DNA of 6,419 nt from Desulfonatronospira sp. (GCA_003563255.1 PWSL01000433.1:1-6419); one strand, 5' to 3'. Positions 1-5,466 are shown, numbered from the stretch's first letter. Made by a program: numbers and translations. Notes: generated by a model not told the origin, from the sequence alone.

Positions 1-29
1 CCAGCCGCTTCTTAAAAAACATGTTTGTA

Positions 30-41
30 GGGACAGGCACC
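30..41 (+). repeat. Short repeat motif GGGACAGGCACC
   Basis: This 12-mer is identical to the end of the repeat at 4272-4283, and its first 11 bases occur reversed at 497-507. It is probably a remnant or end of the same dispersed repeat family, lying just before the hairpin cluster. On its own it is short, so the assignment depends on the other two copies. Confidence 0.4.
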
Positions 42-47
42 ATTGGT

Positions 48-147
48 GGACGCAGAGCGTCCGGAAGATGTTCCCACGCAGAGCGTGGGAACAATAAAGG
101 AAATGATGCCCCGAAGGGGCCTCTTTTCCGCGCAGGGTCGCGGAAAA
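48..147. repeat. Cluster of four short perfect hairpins (REP-like)
   Basis: Four inverted repeats follow one another in 100 bp. They are GGACGC-aga-GCGTCC (48-62), GTTCCCACGC-aga-GCGTGGGAAC (70-92, a 10-bp perfect stem), GCCCC-gaa-GGGGC (108-120) and TTTTCCGCG-cagggt-CGCGGAAAA (124-147, a 9-bp perfect stem). The first two share the core CGCAGAGCG. Paired ggacgc/gttcccacgc hairpins of this kind are, from general knowledge, a common dispersed repeat in many proteobacterial genomes. No gene spans them. They could act as transcript 3'-end structures for a gene to the left of the window, but none has a clear terminal T-run, so a repetitive-element role is favoured. Confidence 0.75.
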
Positions 148-307
148 AGCCTAGTGACTTACTCCTGAAACCTTGTCATAAAAAACTCTTTTTTTTATTT
201 ATTGGGTTGCGGGCATGGTCCGCCTTAGTTTCGCTGTAGTGTTAATTTAGTTTAATTTCCTGCAAAAGAAAAGAGATAACCGGGTCAAAATTTTACCTGC
301 CCCGGAA
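148..307. other. Intergenic stretch without recognised gene
   Basis: No convincing coding frame is visible here: no start with a Shine-Dalgarno site and no family-like protein sequence. The stretch is AT-rich with a T-run at 188-199. Positions 231-243 (TCGCTGTAGTGTT) are the reverse complement of the first 13 bases of the repeat at 4228-4240, a weak hint of a decayed repeat copy. Confidence 0.5.
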
Positions 308-336
308 TTGACCATAATCAATGTAAGGTCTATAAA
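308..336 (+). promoter_or_regulatory. Sigma70-type promoter candidate, distal to gmhA
   Basis: TTGACC (308-313) and TATAAA (331-336) are separated by exactly 17 bp, and each hexamer matches the consensus at 5 of 6 positions. Transcription would start near 343 and give gmhA a leader of about 275 nt that includes the inverted repeat at 418-553. It is a sequence match only; a second similar promoter lies nearer the gene. Confidence 0.45.
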
Positions 337-369
337 CATCCTCTTGAGGGGACACTTGAGAGGACAAAC

Positions 370-386
370 CATGCTCTGAGCATGGC
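370..386. repeat. Small perfect hairpin
   Basis: CCATGCT-ctg-AGCATGG forms a 7-bp stem with a 3-nt loop between the two promoter candidates. There is no T-run after it, so it is not an evident terminator. Its role is unknown. Confidence 0.4.
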
Positions 387-394
387 AGGCAACC

Positions 395-424
395 TTGACC
401 ATTTATTATTGAAACTGGTATCAT
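395..424 (+). promoter_or_regulatory. Sigma70-type promoter candidate, proximal to gmhA
   Basis: TTGACC (395-400) and TATCAT (419-424) are separated by 18 bp, each 5 of 6 to consensus. The -10 overlaps the left arm of the inverted repeat at 418-440, so insertion of that repeat may have created or altered this promoter. Confidence 0.35.
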
Positions 425-553
425 TACCGCGACACTTTATTTGAACTCGAAGTGCCCCCGAGAGCCCAGCCATTTTACGGTTTGAGGTCGGCAAAAGTGC
501 CTGTCCCAGGTGGCCGAGGCAATAATTAACATAAAGTGTCGCTGTAATGGTAT
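418..553. repeat. 136-bp element with 23-bp inverted ends upstream of gmhA
   Basis: The left arm (418-440) and right arm (531-553) are reverse complements at 20 of 23 positions. Both carry the core GCGACACTTTAT (429-440 on plus, 531-542 on minus). The inner part of the right half (497-530) matches the repeat at 4229-4282 in opposite orientation. The 90-bp interior has no coding potential. A transcript from either upstream promoter candidate could fold into a long stem here, in the gmhA leader. I read it as a small non-autonomous mobile repeat of the REP type; no transposase is linked. Confidence 0.65.
497..550 (-). repeat. 54-bp dispersed repeat, copy 1 (inverted partner of 4229-4282)
   Basis: The reverse complement of this stretch aligns without gaps to 4229-4282, with 48 of 54 identical bases by hand. 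It contains GCGACACTTT, GCCTCGGCCACC and GGGACAGGCAC in the same order. It ends about 70 bp before gmhA, and its partner begins 2 bp after the stop of the FKBP gene, so the five-gene block sits between inverted copies. Confidence 0.8.
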
Positions 554-617
554 AATCCAGACTGTAACCATTCCCTGGGGTATTGAATGTTCTGGTCATA
601 ATATTGCGGGAGAAATC

Positions 618-1214
618 ATGCAGGATAACAGCCTGGATATAATCGGCAGGCATGCCCAGGCCGGTATCAGGGCAAGGGAGTTTTTTTTTGAAAAAAATGC
701 CTGGGAGTTGACGATTATCGCCAGGGCCATTGCCTCATGCCTGGTAGCAGGAGGCAAAGTTCTTCTGTGCGGCAATGGCGGTAGTGCAGCTGATGCCCAG
801 CACCTGGCCGCAGAGTTCGTAAACCGCTTTCTTCTGGAGAGGCCGCCCTTGCCGGCCATAGCCCTGACCACCGACTCTTCCATACTTACCGCTGTGAGCA
901 ATGATTATGATTTTGCTCAGGTGTTTGTCAAACAGGTCAAGGCTCTGGGCCGCTCCGGGGATATACTTGTGGGCATTTCCACCTCCGGGGAGAGTGACAA
1001 CATAAACCAGGCCCTGCGTCAGGCCGGAGAAATGGATATGCTGACCATCGGCCTCACCGGCAGGAAAGGCTCGACAATGGACCAATACTGCAACATGCTG
1101 CTGGCTGTGGAGGTGGAATCCACTCCGGTTATCCAGGAGATTCATATTGCTGCAGGACACGTCATCTGCATGCTTGTGGACCATTATATTTTTGAAAGGC
1201 CTGAACTACTTTGA
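618..1214 (+). CDS. gmhA: Phosphoheptose isomerase (sedoheptulose-7-phosphate isomerase)
   Basis: GmhA converts sedoheptulose 7-phosphate to D-glycero-D-manno-heptose 7-phosphate in the cytoplasm, the first step to ADP- or GDP-heptose for LPS core or surface glycans. The 198-residue protein has the usual family length and one SIS fold. Visible family motifs are CGNGGSAADAQH (51-62), AEFVNRF (65-71) with E66 matching the catalytic glutamate (E65 in E. coli), TTDSS (84-88), STSGES (121-126, phosphate-binding loop) and QEIHIAAGH (173-181) with H181 matching the catalytic histidine (H180). The ATG at 618 is preceded by GGAG at 609-612 with 5-nt spacing. An in-frame ATG at 510 would add 36 residues translated from a repeat, so it was not used. 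It is the first gene of the block; the next starts 75 bp downstream. Confidence 0.95.
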   Translation: MQDNSLDIIGRHAQAGIRAREFFFEKNAWELTIIARAIASCLVAGGKVLLCGNGGSAADAQHLAAEFVNRFLLERPPLPAIALTTDSSILTAVSNDYDFAQVFVKQVKALGRSGDILVGISTSGESDNINQALRQAGEMDMLTIGLTGRKGSTMDQYCNMLLAVEVESTPVIQEIHIAAGHVICMLVDHYIFERPELL

Positions 1215-1289
1215 CTTCTGCTGTTCCATGCGGATACAGAAGGTAAGGTTAAGCGCTGAACTGTTACCATCTTGATGGAGGAAATATAT

Positions 1290-1529
1290 ATGCCTTTGTA
1301 TGAATTCTTATGTTCAGACTGCGGCCAGGAATTTGAAGAACTTGTCTTCAAGGCAGCCGAAACCGTCAATTGCCCGGGCTGCAGCAGCGCAAACGCCCGC
1401 AAGCTTATTTCAGCCTGTAAATTCAAAACCGGGGGACCCGTGGTTCAGGGCAGCCCTTCGGCCAATGCCATAACTACCAGGGGCTCCGGCTGTGGAGGTT
1501 GCGCCGGAGGAAACTGTTCAAGTTGTTGA
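1290..1529 (+). CDS. FmdB-family zinc ribbon protein
   Basis: This is a 79-residue putative regulatory protein of the FmdB/CxxC_CxxC_SSSS family. It opens with MPLYEFLCSDCG, the typical start of the family, and shows two Cys pairs, C8/C11 and C28/C31, spaced to bind one zinc. The C-terminal tail is low in complexity, rich in Gly and Cys (C68, C71, C76, C79), as is common in the family. No specific biochemical function is established for most members; the name comes from a gene near a formamidase or formylmethanofuran locus. The ATG at 1290 has a strong GGAGGA at 1277-1282 with 7-nt spacing; an upstream ATG at 1272 would overlap this site. It lies 25 bp before the amidohydrolase gene and probably shares its transcript. 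Confidence 0.9.
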   Translation: MPLYEFLCSDCGQEFEELVFKAAETVNCPGCSSANARKLISACKFKTGGPVVQGSPSANAITTRGSGCGGCAGGNCSSC

Positions 1530-1554
1530 TAACGATGTAGGCAGCAAAAGCGTC

Positions 1555-2880
1555 ATGTCGAGCATTATTATTAAAAATGTCCTTTTAAAGGATAAGATTG
1601 TAGACGTCCTGATCCGGGAAAACAGGTTTGAAAGCATCGGCCCCGGCCTGCAGGATGACCAGGCGCAGGAGCTGGACGGCCGCAACAAGGCCATCTTTCC
1701 TTCCTTTGTCAATGCCCATACCCACGCAGCCATGACCCTCCTTCGGGGCTATGCCGATGACATTGAGCTGTTTACCTGGTTGCAGGACCATATCTGGCCT
1801 TTTGAGTCCAAACTGACCTTCCATGACATATATATCGGGGCCAAGCTGGCCTGCCTGGAAATGATAAAGACCGGGACCACTCTTTTTTGCGATATGTACT
1901 GGCACATGCCGGCCACGGCCAAGGCAGTGGATGAAATGGGCATAAGGGCCGCACTTTCCTCAGTCTTTATCGATTTCAACGATCCTGCCAAAGCCAAGCA
2001 ATTCCGTTCCCGCACCAGGAAATTTTTTAATGAAGATCACAGGCACCCACGAATAAGCTACACCCTGGGACCGCATGGGATATACACCGTTTCCCGGGAT
2101 TCCCTGGAATGGGTTGCTGAATTTGCCAGGGAAAACAACTTGCTGGTACATATTCACCTCTCGGAGACCCGCAAGGAGGTCCAGGACTGCCTGGATGCCA
2201 ATGGTATGCGGCCGGTGGAGTACCTGCAGAGCCTGGATTTTCTGGGACCTAACATCATTGCCTGCCACAGTATCTGGCTCAGCGAAAAGGAAATGGATAT
2301 CCTGGCCCGGCACGAGGTCAAGGTTGTCCACAACCCGGTTTCCAATATGAAACTTGGTTCAGGGGTGTTTCCCTTCCGGGAGATGAGCAAGCGGGGAATC
2401 TGCATCGGCCTGGGTACCGATGGCTGTTCTTCCAACAACAATCTGGACATGCTGGAGGAAATGAAAGTGGCCGCCCTGCAGGCCAAGCTTTCCAGTTTCG
2501 AGGGCCGGGTACTGCCGGCCAATCTTGTTGATATGGACGACAGAAGTCTTCTGGAACAGCTCTACCTTGATCCCATTTTGTTCAATGCCGGGCAGGCCCT
2601 GGAGTTCGCCACCCTTAACGGGGCTCGTATTTTCGGCCTGGACATGGGAAAAATCGCCCCCGGCATGCTGGCTGACTGCATCCTCGTGGACCTGGACCAC
2701 TACAATCTAATACCTCGACATAACCTGGTATCCAACCTGGTATACTCTGCAACCAGCGAGTGCATCGATACCACCATCTGCAACGGCCGGATCCTGATGC
2801 AGGGGCGCTGTATTCCCGGAGAAGAAGACATCATAGAGGAAATGAAAGAGTGGGAAAAAGAACAGAAAAACAGGCGTTGA
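1555..2880 (+). CDS. mtaD: 5-methylthioadenosine/S-adenosylhomocysteine deaminase-type amidohydrolase
   Basis: The 441-residue cytoplasmic enzyme belongs to the metal-dependent amidohydrolase superfamily, ATZ/TRZ-MtaD branch, which hydrolytically deaminates adenosine-type compounds such as S-adenosylhomocysteine or methylthioadenosine. Seen in the sequence: NAHTHAAMTLLRGYADD near 53-69 with metal ligands H55 and H57, HIHLSET (199-205) with H201 and E204, ACHSIWL with H238, and GTDG with D289 followed by a NNNLDM stretch. These are the superfamily's ligand set plus the MtaD-like substrate loop. The ATG at 1555 yields a beta-strand start (MSSIIIKNVL) typical of the family; the ribosome-binding site is weak (AGG near 1540). 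Its last 31 bp overlap the start of cobO, suggesting translational coupling. The exact substrate (SAH, MTA, adenosine, or a guanine-like base) cannot be decided from sequence, so the symbol is tentative. Confidence 0.88.
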   Translation: MSSIIIKNVLLKDKIVDVLIRENRFESIGPGLQDDQAQELDGRNKAIFPSFVNAHTHAAMTLLRGYADDIELFTWLQDHIWPFESKLTFHDIYIGAKLACLEMIKTGTTLFCDMYWHMPATAKAVDEMGIRAALSSVFIDFNDPAKAKQFRSRTRKFFNEDHRHPRISYTLGPHGIYTVSRDSLEWVAEFARENNLLVHIHLSETRKEVQDCLDANGMRPVEYLQSLDFLGPNIIACHSIWLSEKEMDILARHEVKVVHNPVSNMKLGSGVFPFREMSKRGICIGLGTDGCSSNNNLDMLEEMKVAALQAKLSSFEGRVLPANLVDMDDRSLLEQLYLDPILFNAGQALEFATLNGARIFGLDMGKIAPGMLADCILVDLDHYNLIPRHNLVSNLVYSATSECIDTTICNGRILMQGRCIPGEEDIIEEMKEWEKEQKNRR

Positions 2881-3386
2881 TTCTGGTTTATACCGGGGAG
2901 GGCAAGGGCAAGACCTCCGCTGCCGTGGGGCAGGCCGTGCGTGCCCTGGGTGCGGGCCTCCAAGTGGGATTCGGGCAGTTCTTCAAGCGCGATTCCCAGT
3001 CCGGAGAGCAGAAGATTTTGAAAAAGCTTTTGCCTGAGGATATGTTTTTGGCCTCTGGCGAAGGATTTTACCGGGACGGCCGTGATCATGAGCGCCACCG
3101 AGACAAGGCCCGGGCTCTGGTGGAGTGGGCCAAAAAAAAGATACAGGCTCAAATTGACCTTCTGGTCCTTGATGAAGCCCTCTACGCCCTTAACAGCGGT
3201 CTTATCGTACCAGAAGAACTGAGTTTTCTTCTTGATGCGGCTACAAACAGCGGAACCCATCTGGTGCTTACAGGCAGGGATCTCCCGGAATGGCTCAAGG
3301 ACAGGGCGGACCTGGTGTCTGAAATCCACATGCTCAAGCACCACTTCGAGCAGAACATCCCCGCCCGAAAAGGCATTGAATTTTAA
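2850..3386 (+). CDS. cobO: Corrinoid (cob(I)alamin) adenosyltransferase, CobA/CobO type
   Basis: The enzyme transfers the 5'-deoxyadenosyl group of ATP to a reduced cobalt corrinoid, making adenosylcobalamin precursors in the cytoplasm. The 178-residue protein shows the family's P-loop YTGEGKGKTSAA (14-25), QFFK (43-46), the Walker B-like LLVLDEALYAL (104-114), TGRD (141-144) and the conserved C-terminus ending ARKGIEF (172-178). Start choice: the GTG at 2850 has AGAGGA at 2835-2840 with 9-nt spacing and gives the usual short N-terminus before the P-loop. A TTG at 2877 is possible but would leave only five residues before the P-loop. It overlaps the preceding deaminase gene by 31 bp in another frame, so the two are likely co-translated. 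No cobalamin riboswitch is visible upstream. PduO- and EutT-type enzymes have different motifs and are excluded. Confidence 0.92.
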   Translation: MGKRTEKQALILVYTGEGKGKTSAAVGQAVRALGAGLQVGFGQFFKRDSQSGEQKILKKLLPEDMFLASGEGFYRDGRDHERHRDKARALVEWAKKKIQAQIDLLVLDEALYALNSGLIVPEELSFLLDAATNSGTHLVLTGRDLPEWLKDRADLVSEIHMLKHHFEQNIPARKGIEF

Positions 3387-3503
3387 AAAACCACACATCC
3401 TTTCCTTGCGCCCCCGCTACACTGCCTGTTTTGGGCCTTTTTTAGCCCGGTCCCGGGGTCCATTTTAAATTTCAACCCAATAACCAAGTTTCAAGGAGTA
3501 TTC
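3387..3503. other. Intergenic gap before the FKBP gene
   Basis: The 117-bp gap contains GGGC-cttttttA-GCCC (3433-3448) and a GC-rich CCCGGTCCCGGGG run, but no hairpin with a clear following T-run, so I call no terminator. A promoter for the next gene could lie in the AT-rich part at 3463-3490; no good -35/-10 pair was found. Confidence 0.35.
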
Positions 3504-4226
3504 ATGAAAGTCTATGCTGCATTAATCATTACCTTTGTTTTTTTCATCCTGGCAGGCTGCAGTCAGCCGGAAAGCGAAGTCGAAACGGTGGAGCAACCTG
3601 TAGGACTGGAAACATCCCGGGATAAGGCCAGCTATGCCCTGGGTTATGACATCGGCAGCAACCTTCTACAGGGACAACTGGATATTGAAATTGATATTCT
3701 GGCAATGGGCATGCGGGATGCATTCGAAGAAAATGAACCACAATTGAGTTTAGAGGAACAACAGGTAGCACTCAATATCCTGCAGCAGGAAATGATGCAG
3801 CGGCAGATGGAAGTATCCCAGCATCAGGCTGAGGAAAATATTGAAAAAGGCCGTAAATTCATGGAAGAATACAGGGAAAAGGATGACGTGGAACAGACCG
3901 AAAGCGGAATGCTTTACCGCATGCTTGTGGAAGGTGAGGGCAGCAAGCCCGGCCCCGAGGACGTGGTCACTGTGCACTATACCGGGGAACTTATTGACGG
4001 AACTGTCTTTGACAGCTCAGTAGAACGAGGTCAGCCCGCCACGTTTCCGCTGAATCAGGTAATACCTGGCTGGACCGAAATACTGCAGATGATGCCTGAA
4101 GGTTCCAGGTGGGAGGTTGTTATCCCGCAGGAACTGGCCTATGGCCGGCAGCAGGCAGGTCCTGACATCGGCCCCGGTTCCACTCTTTTATTCGAAATAG
4201 AGCTACTGGAAATCGGTGGAGATTGA
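3504..4226 (+). CDS. FKBP-type peptidyl-prolyl cis-trans isomerase, lipoprotein (FkpA/Mip-like)
   Basis: This envelope foldase catalyses prolyl cis-trans isomerisation of exported proteins. The 240-residue product has a lipoprotein signal: positive start, hydrophobic stretch 5-17, and lipobox LAGC with C19 as the lipidated residue. Ser at +2 predicts outer-membrane sorting. Residues about 36-130 are the helical FKBP N-terminal dimerisation domain (SYALGYDIG near 43-51, then a Gln/Glu/Met-rich helix). Residues about 145-238 are the FKBP catalytic domain with VHYTGEL (157-163), FDSS (169-172), VIPGW (186-190), LAYG (211-214) and a closing LLFEIELL (228-235). The pocket residues Y159, F169, D170, V186, I187, W190, Y213 and F230 all appear intact. 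AAGGAG at 3493-3498 lies 5 nt before the ATG. It is 117 bp after cobO, so may be separately transcribed. A dispersed repeat begins 2 bp after its stop. Confidence 0.93.
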   Translation: MKVYAALIITFVFFILAGCSQPESEVETVEQPVGLETSRDKASYALGYDIGSNLLQGQLDIEIDILAMGMRDAFEENEPQLSLEEQQVALNILQQEMMQRQMEVSQHQAEENIEKGRKFMEEYREKDDVEQTESGMLYRMLVEGEGSKPGPEDVVTVHYTGELIDGTVFDSSVERGQPATFPLNQVIPGWTEILQMMPEGSRWEVVIPQELAYGRQQAGPDIGPGSTLLFEIELLEIGGD

Positions 4227-4228
4227 TA

Positions 4229-4282
4229 ACACTACAGCGACACTTTGGGTTAATTTTTGCCTCGGCCACCGGGGACAGGCAC
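4229..4282 (+). repeat. 54-bp dispersed repeat, copy 2
   Basis: This aligns without gaps to the reverse complement of 497-550 (48 of 54 bases). It starts with ACTACAGCGACACTTT and ends with GGGGACAGGCACC. Similarity stops right after the GGCAC end, which suggests that marks the true boundary of a repeat unit. It sits directly behind the FKBP stop codon. No poly-T follows, so it is not an obvious terminator. Confidence 0.8.
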
Positions 4283-4286
4283 CCGA

Positions 4287-4480
4287 AACATTTTCATAAA
4301 CGCGCCTATCACCTGGAGCCGCAGTCCATTCGAAAGCCGGTATACTGCATCACCAAGGGGCGTGCGCCCATCATGGACATCATCCGGACCTTCGAAACGG
4401 TGGGGATCATCCCGCCAGGGAACCCGCTGGCCCCGCTGGGACATGTTGCCAGGGGGTTGGTCAGGTCTTGGAAGCGATGA
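4287..4480 (+). pseudogene. Possible 3' remnant of an unidentified gene
   Basis: An open frame ending at the TGA at 4478-4480 has strongly GC-biased third positions from about 4320, unlike random intergenic DNA, and encodes a plausible C-terminal segment (for example KPVYCITKGRAPIMDIIRTF, about residues 38-57 of the frame). There is no start codon with a ribosome-binding site; the frame runs back into the dispersed repeat ending at 4283. I infer the tail of a gene whose 5' part was lost at the repeat. I do not recognise the family, and chance coding-like composition in this GC-rich stretch is possible. Confidence 0.3.
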
Positions 4481-4535
4481 GGGGCAGTTCAGGAAAGGTG
4501 ATGGGAGTCGGAAGGGATAGGCGGCCAGGCATGGA

Positions 4536-4829
4536 TTAGGCGTCTGGCAGGTTGTCGGGCCAGGCTTGCGCACCATGCAGAACGCGCAGAATGCGGACAA
4601 CGCCTTTTTGGACGCGATAGGCGACGATGAACGGTGTTTTGTTGATGACCAGTTCGCGTGTGTCGTTGACCCGGCCCGGTCGTCCGCATTCCGGGAAACG
4701 AGCCAGCTTTGCGGTCTGCTCCATGATCCGCTCGTCCACGGCAATGGCGGACCTGGGATCGTCCTGCTCAATGTAGTCGAAAATGCTGGTCCGGTCTTCA
4801 ACAGCGAACCAGGACCACTCGATTTTCAC
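4536..4829 (-). CDS. RelE/ParE-superfamily toxin of a type II toxin-antitoxin pair
   Basis: The 97-residue basic protein has the RelE/ParE toxin pattern: an N-terminal strand (MKIEWSWFAVEDR), two helices (about 14-43), then FPECGRPGRV (45-54), TRELVI (57-62), the strand PFIVAYRV (66-73) and a C-terminal ILRVLHGAQAWP (79-90). This TRELVI/FIVAYRV/RVLHGAQ set is typical of the ParE-like branch. Toxins of this superfamily either cleave ribosome-bound mRNA or poison DNA gyrase; sequence alone does not tell which. The start is GTG at 4829-4827, overlapping the antitoxin stop by 4 bp (GTGA), a classic coupled arrangement. All family landmarks are present, so the gene looks intact. It converges on the possible gene remnant ending at 4480. 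Confidence 0.9.
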   Translation of the reverse strand: MKIEWSWFAVEDRTSIFDYIEQDDPRSAIAVDERIMEQTAKLARFPECGRPGRVNDTRELVINKTPFIVAYRVQKGVVRILRVLHGAQAWPDNLPDA

Positions 4830-5134
4830 GACAGGTTGGTCTCAAGCTTGCGCCGCGCCGCGGCCCGTCGTTCTTCAAAGCGGGCCTGGACCTGGGCCTC
4901 AGGAATTGCAGGCCGCGTGTCTTCAAGGGCCTCCTTGACCTTGGCCCGGAACCAGGCGTCATGAACGGCGGGGTCCATGGTCAGGCAGGCGGGCAGGCTT
5001 CCTTCCTGCGCCACGCGGGTCAGCAGGATGCGCACGGCATCGGATACGGTCAGGCCCATGCCTTCCAACACGGCGGAGGCACGTTCCTTGAGTTCGGCAT
5101 CAATCCGGGTTTGGACGAGAGCATTGGCAGCCAT
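4826..5134 (-). CDS. RelB/DinJ-family antitoxin
   Basis: The 102-residue protein starts with MAANALVQTRIDAELKERA and continues with AVLEGMGLTVSDAVRILLTR (21-40), the ribbon-helix-helix DNA-binding pattern of RelB/DinJ antitoxins. The Arg/Glu-rich C-terminal part (about 55-102) would wrap the toxin. Such antitoxins neutralise their toxin and repress their own operon. The ATG at 5134 is preceded by GGAGG (5144-5140 region on minus) with 5-nt spacing. The in-frame ATG at 5146 overlaps that site, and one at 5215 adds sequence unlike the family. It is translationally coupled to the toxin gene through a 4-bp overlap. The antitoxin is longer than the usual 80-90 residues mainly in its C-terminal tail. 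Confidence 0.9.
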   Translation of the reverse strand: MAANALVQTRIDAELKERASAVLEGMGLTVSDAVRILLTRVAQEGSLPACLTMDPAVHDAWFRAKVKEALEDTRPAIPEAQVQARFEERRAAARRKLETNLS

Positions 5135-5146
5135 AAGAACCTCCAT

Positions 5147-5190
5147 GTAATATGTTATGGAACTGTAATTCGATTGCATGACAAAGTCAA
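5147..5190 (-). promoter_or_regulatory. Promoter and likely operator of the toxin-antitoxin operon
   Basis: On the minus strand TTGACT (5190-5185) and TACAGT (5167-5162) are spaced by 17 bp, 5 of 6 and 4 of 6 to consensus. Between the -10 and the ribosome-binding site lies the imperfect palindrome TAACATATTA (plus strand 5148-5157 reads TAATATGTTA), a plausible site for autorepression by the ribbon-helix-helix antitoxin. The operator call is inference. Confidence 0.45.
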
Positions 5191-5256
5191 TACCTCTCGA
5201 TCCAAACCACCTCAATCAATGGTGACCGGGGCCATGAGCACTGACAGCCTGTCATC

Positions 5257-5264
5257 GACAATTT
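5257..5264. repeat. Left target-site duplication GACAATTT
   Basis: This 8-bp direct repeat abuts the left terminal inverted repeat of the 178-bp element and is identical to 5443-5450 on the other side. Exact abutment to both inverted repeats is what marks it as an insertion footprint. Confidence 0.8.
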
Positions 5265-5442
5265 GTAACCATTCAGGGGGATGCCGAAACCGGCCCGGGG
5301 ACAGTCCCCGCGACACTTTTTCCGCACAAATACCAAATTTTCAGACGCGAAGTTTTGTGACCCTGCACTGCTAGTACTTAGCGGGGGACAGTCCCCAGGC
5401 CTGGTGCCAGTAATCACCACCGAGAACCCCCTGAATGGTTAC
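5265..5442. mobile_element. 178-bp MITE-like element, IS66-type ends
   Basis: The termini are a perfect 16-bp inverted repeat: GTAACCATTCAGGGGG at 5265-5280 and its reverse complement at 5427-5442. It is flanked by an exact 8-bp direct repeat GACAATTT (5257-5264 and 5443-5450), the expected target-site duplication. IS66-family elements are known for ends beginning 5'-GTAA and 8-bp duplications, so a non-autonomous IS66-related element is the best fit. Inside are two GGGGACAGTCCCC palindromes (5297-5309 and 5384-5396), the first followed by the core GCGACACTTT (5310-5319). It has no coding capacity. It lies upstream of the gene at 5467, 25 bp before its start, and may have displaced that gene's promoter. 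A related copy begins at 6292. Confidence 0.85.
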
Positions 5443-5450
5443 GACAATTT
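5443..5450. repeat. Right target-site duplication GACAATTT
   Basis: This copy abuts the right terminal inverted repeat ending at 5442 and is identical to 5257-5264. Removing the element and one copy restores a continuous upstream region for the gene at 5467. Confidence 0.8.
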
Positions 5451-5466
5451 TTCGGGAGCCTGCATA

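Noticed and set aside
48..147. CRISPR array
   Set aside because: The repeated hairpins differ in sequence and there are no regular spacers or cas genes.
21..239. Plus-strand open frame of 72 codons
   Set aside because: It runs through four hairpins and a T-rich tract, with no ribosome-binding site or protein-like composition.
510..617. N-terminal extension of gmhA from the ATG at 510
   Set aside because: Translation covers the dispersed repeat, and the ATG at 618 has a good GGAG site and gives the normal family length.
735..1184. Minus-strand open frame of 149 codons within gmhA
   Set aside because: Antisense shadow of a clearly coding GmhA frame; no family-like sequence.
2780..2850. Cobalamin riboswitch before cobO
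   Set aside because: The upstream sequence is coding DNA of the deaminase and no B12-box-like motif was seen.
2700..3398. Long minus-strand open frame (232 codons) opposite the deaminase 3' end and cobO
   Set aside because: It is antisense to two genes with full family motifs, has no ribosome-binding site, and its translation shows no recognisable domain.
3430..3465. Rho-independent terminator after cobO
   Set aside because: The GGGC/GCCC stem is only 4 bp with the T-run inside the loop, not after it.
4566..4964. Plus-strand open frame of 132 codons
   Set aside because: It lies opposite the toxin-antitoxin pair, both of which match known families.
5281..5466. N-terminal extension of the truncated gene from an ATG at 5281
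   Set aside because: It would be translated from the MITE-like element; the ATG at 5467 has a Shine-Dalgarno site.
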